This document shows positions 1-8,951 of a DNA stretch of 26,739 bases, piece after piece. A program made the position numbers and the translations under genes. The notes beneath the pieces are model-generated. The model searched no databases and had not been told where the DNA came from. It worked only from the letters and a program-made list of their open reading frames with translations. How positions within the stretch are numbered: the stretch's first letter is position 1; every line of letters starts with the position of its first letter. Source of the stretch: an uncultured Collinsella sp. (GTDB lineage Bacteria > Actinomycetota > Coriobacteriia > Coriobacteriales > Coriobacteriaceae); NCBI GenBank assembly GCA_900758845.1, contig CAAESW010000083.1:1-26739 (forward strand). Reading direction: 5' to 3'.

Positions 1-26
1 AACAGCTGAAGTCCAATGCGTCGCGC

Positions 27-334
27 ATGGCTGTCTACGCCATCCTCGTGGCAACGGCTTTATGCGGAATCGCGGCACCCGTCTATGCGCTCAACGGGGA
101 GAAAGGCGATGTCGAACCCGCGTACATGGCTTCGACGGTTAAGGACCGGTACAAAGCCTTCTCTGGAGACACGTTTTACGTAGCAGAGTACGACACGACC
201 TACCGTCAGCTTCGCTACAACAAGGGCTACGACTATCTAGGCGCAGAGGCAATCAGAGCTATACGTCGGGTTGGTACCGCTCCAACTATGGACACATAAC
301 CCAGTTCAAGTGTAACTACCGTGTGTACAACTAA
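27..334 (+). pseudogene. small secreted protein gene, broken by a one-base frameshift
   Basis: I do not recognise the family. Reading from the ATG at 27 gives a hydrophobic signal-peptide-like stretch ending in a VYA-type cleavage site near residue 21, then a polar, tyrosine-rich part ending at a stop at 297-299. The last ~17 codons of that frame look unnatural. From 248 the +2 frame instead encodes a plausible continuation rich in Tyr, Asn, Trp and Gly, with one Cys, stopping at 332-334. Adding one G to the GG at 248-249 joins the two frames as AEGNQSYTSGWYRSNYGH. The frame is also open leftwards to the window edge, and the upstream codons supply the Lys and Arg that the signal peptide lacks, so the true start may lie outside. 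It may be a real pseudogene, a homopolymer sequencing error or a phase-variable tract. Confidence 0.5.
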
Positions 335-352
335 AGCAACCGGCCGGGACGA

Positions 353-384
353 GGGGTGACGCAAAAGCGTCGCCCCCCGTTTTT
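353..384 (+). terminator. rho-independent terminator of the secreted-protein gene
   Basis: A 10-pair stem (353-362 with 367-376, one G-T pair) closes an AAAA loop and is followed by a run of T at 380-384. It lies 18 bases after the stop at 332-334, which supports the frameshifted reading as the original gene end. Confidence 0.8.
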
Positions 385-588
385 AACCATGTCAACTGAA
401 CCTAGTTCAGTTTGGTTGATTTCCGATCTCAGCCGAACACATTGAGCGGAAAGGCCGTTCCCGCAGTCAGTCGAACGTCCCCGGGGCCCTTCTCAGGCCC
501 CGGGGACGGCATTTTCCCAGTTGAAGGAACGGTGGAGATGTGTTTCGATGGGTCAGATTCGTGTCGTTCCGAAAAGACCGTGAACCTT
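385..588. other. intergenic stretch with two palindromes, no gene seen
   Basis: This lies between the terminator and the rpmE promoter. It holds an 8-base inverted repeat, AACTGAAC/GTTCAGTT (394-401 and 405-412), of operator-like form. It also holds a perfect 13-pair GC hairpin (476-488 with 496-508) followed by ATTTT, which could be a second terminator. An open frame at 412-672 crosses the hairpin and the promoter and has no ribosome site, so it is not taken as a gene. Confidence 0.5.
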
Positions 589-617
589 TTGTGGGACGCG
601 CGGCACCGTGGTACCAT
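589..617 (+). promoter_or_regulatory. candidate rpmE promoter
   Basis: TTGTGG (589-594) and TACCAT (612-617) are separated by 17 bases. Transcription would start near 624, giving a leader of about 78 bases before rpmE. Confidence 0.5.
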
Positions 618-623
618 AGCCGA

Positions 624-701
624 GTTTGTTGTCTTGGTCGGAAACCAAGACGCCTTATGCGCTGATCGGTAACCAGCGCCTGACTAATAAGGAGTCCTAC
701 C
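624..701 (+). promoter_or_regulatory. candidate L31 leader RNA (autoregulatory)
   Basis: The rpmE leader contains two consecutive small hairpins. One is TCTTGGT paired with ACCAAGA (634-651). The other is GCGCTG paired with CAGCGC (660-680), with GGTAACC-type loop sequence. An AAGGAG ribosome site follows at 689-694. Leader RNAs that bind L31 and control its synthesis are known from several bacterial groups. The assignment here rests only on position and the two stems. Confidence 0.4.
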
Positions 702-1127
702 ATGAAGCAGGGTATCCATCCCCAGTATGTCGAGTGCACGGTGACGTGCTCCTGCGGCAACACCTTCAAGACGCACGCTACCGTGTCCGAGATGAAGGTC
801 GAGCTTTGCAACGAGTGCCACCCGTTCTACACCGGCCAGCAGAAGTTCGTCGACACCGGTGGACGCGTCCAGCGCTTCGCCGACAAGTTCGGTGGCGCCG
901 CTGCCGCCCAGCTCAAGAAGGCTGAGGAGGCCAAGGCTGCCAAGGCCGCCAAGGCTGCTGAGGCTGAGGCCGCTCGCAAGGCCGCCGCTGAGGCTAAGGC
1001 TGCCGAGAAGGCTAAGCGTGCCGCTAAGTTCGCCGAGGAGGCTGCCAAGCAGGCCGCCGAGGCTCCCGCAGAGGCTCCCGTCGAGGAGGCCGCTGCCGAG
1101 GCCGAGACCACCGAGGCTGCTGAGTAA
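702..1127 (+). CDS. rpmE: 50S ribosomal protein L31 with long Ala/Lys/Glu C-terminal tail
   Basis: L31 is a component of the large ribosomal subunit near the bridge to the small subunit. The first ~65 residues are a normal zinc-type L31: it begins MKQGIHPQYVE and carries the metal-binding cysteines C16, C18, C36 and C39. The family is usually about 65-90 residues, but this protein has 141. Residues ~68-141 form an Ala/Lys/Glu-rich, repetitive tail reminiscent of histone-H1-like tails. It is basic in the first part and acidic and Pro-containing near the end, and probably helical or disordered. The gene is monocistronic, with its own promoter, structured leader and strong terminator. A good AAGGAG site precedes the ATG by 7 bases. 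The L31 identity is certain. The tail's role is unknown. Confidence 0.97.
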   Translation: MKQGIHPQYVECTVTCSCGNTFKTHATVSEMKVELCNECHPFYTGQQKFVDTGGRVQRFADKFGGAAAAQLKKAEEAKAAKAAKAAEAEAARKAAAEAKAAEKAKRAAKFAEEAAKQAAEAPAEAPVEEAAAEAETTEAAE

Positions 1128-1164
1128 ATAGCTCGCCGCGGAATCGCTCGCATTCATGGCTAAA

Positions 1165-1204
1165 GGGCCGCGCATCCGTTTGGGTGCGCGGCCCTTTTCT
1201 TTTT
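1165..1204 (+). terminator. rpmE rho-independent terminator
   Basis: A perfect 10-pair stem (1165-1174 with 1185-1194) extended by three more pairs is followed by TTTTCTTTTT (1195-1204). Confidence 0.92.
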
Positions 1205-1274
1205 ATTGGTGCAAGCTAACCTGTCCCCATTGCACCAGATTGGTGCGAAGGGGACAGGTCGGTTTGCACCAAAT
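1205..1274. repeat. nested palindromic repeat (family F1)
   Basis: Outer arms TTGGTGCAA (1206-1214) and TTGCACCAA (1264-1272) enclose inner arms ACCTGTCCCC (1219-1228) and GGGGACAGGT (1250-1259). These enclose a third hairpin, TTGCACCA with TGGTGCGA (1230-1248). The whole could fold into one long structure. It begins directly after the rpmE terminator and codes for nothing. The GGGGACAGGT core resembles the palindromes mobilised by REP-associated transposases in other bacteria (inference). Confidence 0.75.
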
Positions 1275-1300
1275 GGCAGAGAGACAGCGTTTTCCCAGAT

Positions 1301-1339
1301 AAAACCTGCCAAAATAAACCTGTTCCTTTTTGGCAGGTT
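1301..1339. repeat. 39-base palindromic repeat, copy 1 (family F2)
   Basis: Arms AACCTGCCAAAA (1303-1314) and TTTTGGCAGGTT (1328-1339) form an inverted repeat. The same 39 bases recur at 13469-13507 with two mismatches. The AAACCTGTTCC core resembles the neighbouring F1 element. Confidence 0.85.
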
Positions 1340-1468
1340 GGTCGTAGTTATTACGTGGCGGTCGAGGTCGACCGTATAGGCCGCGCCTTGTTTGGCTAAA
1401 GTACATTTATCTGTGTTTAACTCGCCCAAGGCTGCATGGCGTGGGCGATGGCCAAAAAGGAAAACCAC
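1340..1468. other. secA upstream region
   Basis: This is the part of the 1128-1468 gap after the repeats. A possible -10, TAAAGT (1396-1401) in GGCTAAAGTACA, resembles the TGCTAAAATACA in front of ftsE, but no good -35 is seen. The ribosome site AAAAAGG is at 1454-1460. Nothing else is recognised. Confidence 0.35.
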
Positions 1469-4275
<2,807 letters not shown>

Positions 4276-4276
<1 letters not shown>

Positions 4277-5424
4277 TGGCCGAGGCTTTAGAGGTAACGC
4301 CCGCCGAGCTGGACGCGTTTGCGGACCGGCTCGGCGAGGTCGAGTCGTATCTTCATTTGGACGAGAAGCGCACGCGCGTGACCGAGCTCGAGGCCAAAAG
4401 CGTGGCCCCCGGCTTTTGGGATGACGCCGACGCCGCTCGCGCCACCATGGAGGAGATCGCTCGCGCCAAGGAAGATATCGCTGCCGTGGATACCGCGCGC
4501 GGCGAGCTATCTGACGCCCGCGCGGCGCTGGAGCTTGCCGAGGAGATGGGCGACGACCCCGATGCCGTCACATTGCGCGAGGAGGCTGCCACTACGGCAG
4601 AACGCCTGGCCCGCGCTATCGACGAGCTCGAGCTTTCGAGCTGGTTTACCGGTGAGTTCGATCACGGCGACGCGATTGTGACCATCAAGCCCGGACAGGG
4701 TGGCCTGGAGGCGCAGGACTGGACCTTCATGCTCTTTAAGATGTACATGAAGTACTGCCAGCGTCGCGGCTGGAAGGTCACCATTAACGACTGCCCCGCG
4801 GCTGAGGTCATCGGCATCGACCGTGCGACCTTTACCGTCGAGGGCAAGGACGCGTTTGGCATGCTGCGCGCCGAGGCCGGCGTCCACCGTCTGGTGCGCA
4901 TTAGCCCCACCGACGACAAGAAGCGCCGCCAGACTACGTTTGCCGGCGTCGAGGTCATCCCCGTACTGCCTGACGATATCGACATCGAGATCAGTCCCGA
5001 CGATATCCGCGTGGACGTGTATCACGCGAGCGGCCCGGGCGGCCAGGGCGTCAACACCACCGACTCCGCCGTACGCGTTACGCATTTTCCCAGCGGCATC
5101 GTTGTCACTTGCCAAAACGAGCGCAGCCAGATTCAGAACAAGGCCGCGTGCATGCAGATTCTCAAGGCCCGTCTGTACGAGATCGAGCTCGAGAAGCGCG
5201 CCGAGGCGCTCGACGAGATTCGTGGACCCAAGACCACGATCGGTTTTGGTAACCAGATTCGCAGCTACGTGCTCTACCCGTATCAGATGGTCAAGGACCT
5301 GCGCTCGGGTGTGGAGACCAGCAACGTCGAGGCCGTTCTCGACGATGGCGATCTGGATCCGTTTGTGATCGGCTACCATCGCTGGGCGACTGGCAACGCC
5401 GATGCGGAAGGCTCGGACGCCTAG
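4276..5424 (+). CDS. prfB: peptide chain release factor 2, with SPT recognition motif
   Basis: RF2 recognises stop codons and releases the finished peptide. The product has 382 residues. The catalytic GGQ is at 255-257 within SGPGGQGVNTTDSAVR. The recognition tripeptide, normally SPF in RF2, reads S210-P211-T212 in the gapless context HRLVRISPTDDKKRRQTTF. Thr at the third place is the RF1 state (PxT). The position of E. coli His215 is Gln219, as in other actinobacterial RF2s. The protein is otherwise clearly RF2, not RF1. Many bacteria control prfB by a frameshift at CTT-TGA near codon 26. Here the gene is one continuous frame, and TAT CTT (Y25 L26) is followed by CAT. The start ATG overlaps the secA stop (TAATG). 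Confidence 0.96.
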
Positions 5425-5513
5425 GCACATGGTTGGCTCCGGGTCGATGCAAACACTTCGCAGGGGTGGTATTTGCTCGGTGAATCGGTAGAATCGAATA
5501 CAGCAAGAAGTTC

Positions 5514-5542
5514 AAAGCGCATCCGACGGGGTGCGCTTTTTT
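5514..5542 (+). terminator. rho-independent terminator after prfB, inside the yitT leader
   Basis: An 11-pair stem (5514-5524 with 5529-5539) ends in TTTTTT (5537-5542). It stops only two bases before the GGGAGG ribosome site of the next gene. It may therefore terminate prfB or act as an attenuator for yitT. Confidence 0.75.
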
Positions 5543-5554
5543 GAGGGAGGCAGC

Positions 5555-6445
5555 ATGGCATATCGTCTGGACATCAAACGCATTCTTTCGCTGAACTTCT
5601 TTCACGATCTGCCCAAGATTATGCTGGGCTGCGCCCTGGCCGCTATCGCGACGGACCTGTTTTTGATTCCCAACGGTCTCGCCGCCGGCGGCGTTACGGG
5701 TCTCGCCACGATTATCCAGGCGGTCGGTGCGTCTCATGGCATCTCGCTGCCTGTCGGTATCCAAACCATTGTGATGAACGCCTTGCTGTTGCTGGTGGTT
5801 ATGCGCGCGGGCGGTATGTTCTACGTGGTGCAGACCGCGACGGGCTTTGTGCTGCTGGGCTTTTTCACCGACCTGTTCGCTCCGTTTGTGGCGCCGCTGG
5901 CGCATTCCGATCTTATGCTGCCCGCCATGTGGGGCGGCATTATCACGGGCATCGGCTACGGCATGGTGCTGCGCGCCGGTGCCAACACCGGCGGCTCGGA
6001 CACGATCGGCCAGATCATCTCGCGCAATACGTCGCTACCGGTGGGCTCCACCGTCATGGCGATCGATGTTGCCGTGTGCGCGCTGTCGGCCCCGGTCTTT
6101 TCGGTCGAAAACGCGCTGTATGCAGGCCTTTCGATGGTCATTAGCGGCTACGTGATCGATGCTGTGGTCGACGGCGGCAACAGGCGCCGTATGGTGCTCA
6201 TCATCTCGGACAAGTTTCCCGATATCGCGGCCGACATCATGTATGGCCTGGGCCGCGGCTGCACCAAGTTTAAGGCGACCGGTATGTACTCGGGTGCCGA
6301 GAAACCGGTGATCATGGTCATCGTGAGCCGTCGCGAGCTCAACACGCTCAAGACGATCGTGCGCGAGCGCGACCCGCGCGCCATCGTGACCGTGGCCGAC
6401 GTCACAGAGACCTTCGGCGAGGGCTTCAAGGACATTAACGCGTAG
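5555..6445 (+). CDS. YitT family membrane protein (DUF161/DUF2179)
   Basis: This is an integral membrane protein of the YitT family, whose transport substrate is generally not established. The product has 296 residues. About five or six hydrophobic segments fill residues ~18-210, with the family's glycine-rich pieces LIPNGLAAGGVTGLA and GANTGGSDTIGQI. The C-terminal ~85 residues form the soluble DUF2179 domain (MVLIISDKFPDIAADIM onward), ending near VTVADVTETFGEGFKDINA. I chose the ATG at 5555, which has GGGAGG four bases upstream. A GTG at 5531 lies inside the terminator hairpin. The gene is flanked by its own gaps and looks monocistronic. A TAGAAT at 5489-5494 may be its -10, but no -35 is visible. 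Confidence 0.92.
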   Translation: MAYRLDIKRILSLNFFHDLPKIMLGCALAAIATDLFLIPNGLAAGGVTGLATIIQAVGASHGISLPVGIQTIVMNALLLLVVMRAGGMFYVVQTATGFVLLGFFTDLFAPFVAPLAHSDLMLPAMWGGIITGIGYGMVLRAGANTGGSDTIGQIISRNTSLPVGSTVMAIDVAVCALSAPVFSVENALYAGLSMVISGYVIDAVVDGGNRRRMVLIISDKFPDIAADIMYGLGRGCTKFKATGMYSGAEKPVIMVIVSRRELNTLKTIVRERDPRAIVTVADVTETFGEGFKDINA

Positions 6446-6652
6446 GGCCGACTGCGTTCCATCCAAAAGACGTTCACATTGGTAAACCGTTTCATCAGCG
6501 ATTCTGCCTGCTCAATTGTTCAAATAATGATAAATACTCTGGTAAAGCTTCCGGTTTCCAGCATAATGAATGACGTACGTGCATCGCGGCTGGGTTGGGA
6601 TTACCTTCGGTGCCGTGCGCATTTTGTCTAATGAGGATGAAAGGAAGGCACA

Positions 6653-7483
6653 ATGAGCGACGAAGAGCTCAAAAAGGTTGCCAACGAGGTAAGGAAGGGC
6701 ATCGTCACCGGCGTGCACGCTGCCAAGTCCGGCCATCCGGGCGGTTCGCTCGGCGCTGCCGACATCATGACCTATCTGTACTTTGAGGAAATGAACGTCG
6801 ACCCGGCCGATCCCCGCAAGGCCGACCGCGATCGTTTTGTGCTCTCCAAGGGCCATTGCGCTCCGGGCCTGTACGCCGTGCTCGCCGAGCGTGGGTTCTT
6901 CCCCAAGGAGGACCTCGAGACGCTGCGCCACATCGGCAGCCACCTGCAGGGCCACCCCAACATGAACGACACCCCGGGCGTCGACATGTCCACCGGCTCG
7001 CTCGGCCAGGGCATCTCCGCTGCCGTGGGCATGGCGGTTGCCGCCAAGCACTGGGGCGATACTTACCGCACGTACGCCCTGCTGGGCGATGGCGAGAGCG
7101 AGGAGGGCCAGGTCTGGGAGGCCGCCATGTTTGCCGGCAACCAGCAGCTCGATAACCTCTGCGTGATCGTCGACCACAACGGCCTGCAGATCGACGGCCC
7201 CGTCGAGGAGGTCAACGACCCCATGCCGCTCGCCGACAAGTTCCGCGCCTTTAAGTTCCACGTGGTGGAGCTCGACGACGGCAACGACTTCGACCAGATC
7301 CGCGCCGCCTTTGCCGAGGCTCGCGCCACCAAGGGGCAGCCGACCGCCATTATCGCCGAGACCATGAAGGGCAAGGGCGTTTCCTTTATGGAGAACCAGG
7401 TTGGTTGGCACGGCAAGGCCCCCAACGATGAACAGTTTGAGCAGGCCATGGCAGAGCTCACGGCCGCCGGAGAGGAGCTCTAG
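6653..7483 (+). CDS. transketolase, N-terminal (TPP-binding) subunit
   Basis: Transketolase moves two-carbon units between sugar phosphates in the non-oxidative pentose phosphate pathway, using thiamine diphosphate. In this organism it is split into two chains, as in many anaerobes and archaea. This subunit has 276 residues and the TPP/metal-binding half: SGHPGGSLGAADI (26-38), STGSLGQGIS, GDGESEEGQVWEA (145-157) and HNG (175-177). The ribosome site AAGGAAGG sits four bases before the ATG. The partner gene begins one base after this stop, so the two are made together. In the 207-base gap upstream, CATAAT (6563-6568) could be a -10 with a weak CTGGTA -35; nothing else is seen there. Confidence 0.96.
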   Translation: MSDEELKKVANEVRKGIVTGVHAAKSGHPGGSLGAADIMTYLYFEEMNVDPADPRKADRDRFVLSKGHCAPGLYAVLAERGFFPKEDLETLRHIGSHLQGHPNMNDTPGVDMSTGSLGQGISAAVGMAVAAKHWGDTYRTYALLGDGESEEGQVWEAAMFAGNQQLDNLCVIVDHNGLQIDGPVEEVNDPMPLADKFRAFKFHVVELDDGNDFDQIRAAFAEARATKGQPTAIIAETMKGKGVSFMENQVGWHGKAPNDEQFEQAMAELTAAGEEL

Positions 7484-7484
7484 G

Positions 7485-8426
7485 ATGGCAGACGTCAAGA
7501 AAATCGCCACGCGCGTAAGCTACGGCGAGGCCCTCGTCGAGCTCGCCAACGAGCACGATGACTTTGTGGTCCTCGACGCCGACCTGGCCGCCGCCACGCA
7601 GACCGGTAAGTTTAAGGCCGCCTGCCCCGATCGTTTCTTTGATGTGGGCATTGCCGAGAGCAACCTGATGGGTGTCGCCGCCGGTATCGCGACCACCGGC
7701 CGCGTTGCCTTCGCGAGCACCTTTGCCATGTTCGCAGCCGGCCGCGCTTTTGAGCAGGTCCGTAACTCCATCGGCTACCCGCACCTCAACGTCAAGATCG
7801 GTGCCACGCACGCCGGTATCTCGGTGGGTGAGGATGGTGCCACGCACCAGTGCTGCGAGGATATCGCCCTCATGCGCGTCATCCCCGGCATGACTGTGAT
7901 CGTTCCCGCCGACGACATCGAGGCCCGCGCCGTGACGCGCGCCGCTTACGAGTGCGACGGTCCGGTGTACATGCGCTTCGCCCGTTTGGCCTCGCCGGTT
8001 ATCAACGACCCCGAGACTTACAAGTTCGAGTTGGGTAAGGGCATTGTCATGCGCGAGGGCGCCGACGTCACCATCATCGCCTGCGGCCTGATGGTCGGCG
8101 AGGCTCTCGAGGCCGCCGAGCAGCTCGCTGCCGAGGGCATCGACGCCGAGGTCATCAACATGCACACCATCAAGCCCATCGATGCCGACCTGATCGTCAA
8201 GAGCGCCACCAAGACCGGCCACGTCGTGACCGTCGAGGAGCATTCTGTAATCGGTGGCCTGGGCAGCGCCGTTGCCGACGTTCTGTGCGAGCAGTGCCCG
8301 ACGCCCCTCAAGAAGATCGGCGTCAACGACACCTTTGGCGAGTCCGGCCCGGGTGCCGAGCTCTTGCACAAGTATGGCCTGGACGCCGCCAACATCGTGG
8401 CGACCACCAAGGAGTTCTTGGCATAA
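7485..8426 (+). CDS. transketolase, C-terminal (pyrimidine-binding) subunit
   Basis: This is the second half of the split transketolase. It has 313 residues, comprising the pyrimidine-binding domain (residues ~8-170, with GIAESNLMGVAAGIA and the ISVGEDGATHQ segment) and the transketolase C-terminal domain (~185-310). The motif VTVEEHSVIGGLGSAVAD is typical of both transketolase and DXP synthase. Assignment to transketolase rather than DXP synthase follows from the partner and the two-gene layout. The start ATG follows the partner's stop by one base, and GGAGAGGAGC at the end of the upstream gene serves as ribosome site. The terminator lies at 8498-8527. Confidence 0.95.
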   Translation: MADVKKIATRVSYGEALVELANEHDDFVVLDADLAAATQTGKFKAACPDRFFDVGIAESNLMGVAAGIATTGRVAFASTFAMFAAGRAFEQVRNSIGYPHLNVKIGATHAGISVGEDGATHQCCEDIALMRVIPGMTVIVPADDIEARAVTRAAYECDGPVYMRFARLASPVINDPETYKFELGKGIVMREGADVTIIACGLMVGEALEAAEQLAAEGIDAEVINMHTIKPIDADLIVKSATKTGHVVTVEEHSVIGGLGSAVADVLCEQCPTPLKKIGVNDTFGESGPGAELLHKYGLDAANIVATTKEFLA

Positions 8427-8441
8427 GGCAAGGCGGATCTC

Positions 8442-8487
8442 AAGGACTGCTTCGCCAGAACTATAAAACTGTTTCGCCAGTACTATG
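8442..8487. repeat. two degenerate direct repeats related to family F3
   Basis: ACTGCTTCGCCAGAACTATA (8446-8465) and ACTGTTTCGCCAGTACTATG (8468-8487) are similar. Both resemble the left interior of the F3 palindrome at 8543-8560 (TAAGGACTGTTTTGCCAG), so they look like fragments of that repeat. Confidence 0.5.
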
Positions 8488-8497
8488 GAAACCCGGC

Positions 8498-8527
8498 AGG
8501 GGCGCTCTCTTGGAGAGCGCCCCTGTT
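8498..8527 (+). terminator. transketolase operon terminator
   Basis: A perfect 12-pair GC-rich stem (8498-8509 with 8513-8524) and a TTG loop are followed by GTTT. The T tract is short, but the stem is very strong. Confidence 0.75.
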
Positions 8528-8530
8528 TCA

Positions 8531-8594
8531 GTTGCGGTGAAATAAGGACTGTTTTGCCAGCTTAAAGGCTCAACAGTCCCTATTTCACCGCAAC
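8531..8594. repeat. 64-base palindromic repeat, copy 1 (family F3)
   Basis: A 23-base left arm (8531-8553, beginning GTTGCGGTGAAATAAGGACT) pairs with the right arm at 8572-8594 with one G-T pair. An 18-base loop lies between. A second copy with a similar loop occurs at 17838-17902. Confidence 0.88.
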
Positions 8595-8724
8595 TCATGA
8601 AGACGCCCCTCAAGCACGGTCCCATCAGGGAAAAGGGCATATATCGACAAAGCGCAATTCAGACCCTTCCAGCGTTGTATATGCAGCACCCCAAGATAAA
8701 CGCGGCGACCCCTTAGTTATCGCA
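8595..8724. other. intergenic, nothing recognised
   Basis: This lies between two palindromic repeats in the 8427-8951 gap. I see no gene, hairpin of note or promoter. Confidence 0.4.
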
Positions 8725-8847
8725 GGCCGGGCACAGGGTTACTCTCCAAATCTTTCCGCAGGACGGAGGAGCCCCTGCCGCGCGAAGCGCGCAGCGGGGG
8801 CTCCGACATGTCCGAGGACGATTTGGAGAGTAACCCTGTGCCCGGCC
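8725..8847. repeat. 123-base element with perfect 28-base inverted ends (family F4)
   Basis: The ends 8725-8752 and 8820-8847 are exact reverse complements over 28 bases (GGCCGGGCACAGGGTTACTC and on). Inside is a second stem, GGAGCCCC with GGGGCTCC (8768-8775 and 8797-8804), topped by CGCGC-GAA-GCGCG. Short palindromes GACATGTC and GTCCGAGGAC flank it. There is no open frame. The size and ends suit a small non-autonomous mobile element or a very stable structured RNA. Confidence 0.8.
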
Positions 8848-8897
8848 GACGGGATCCCTAAGCACGCCATGCTTCTTATGTGCAGCAAAGCTAATAC

Positions 8898-8906
8898 TGC
8901 TAAAAT
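8898..8906 (+). promoter_or_regulatory. candidate ftsE extended -10 promoter
   Basis: TGCTAAAAT (8898-8906) is an extended -10. No matching -35 is visible. Transcription would start near 8913, with the ribosome site AAGGAG at 8941-8946. Confidence 0.4.
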
Positions 8907-8951
8907 ACAAAGCGCTCATGTAGTTTAAACGCACGACGATAAGGAGCACCA

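Noticed and set aside
412..672. 86-codon frame between the first gene and rpmE
   Set aside because: It crosses a perfect 13-pair hairpin and the rpmE promoter, lacks a ribosome site and resembles no protein.
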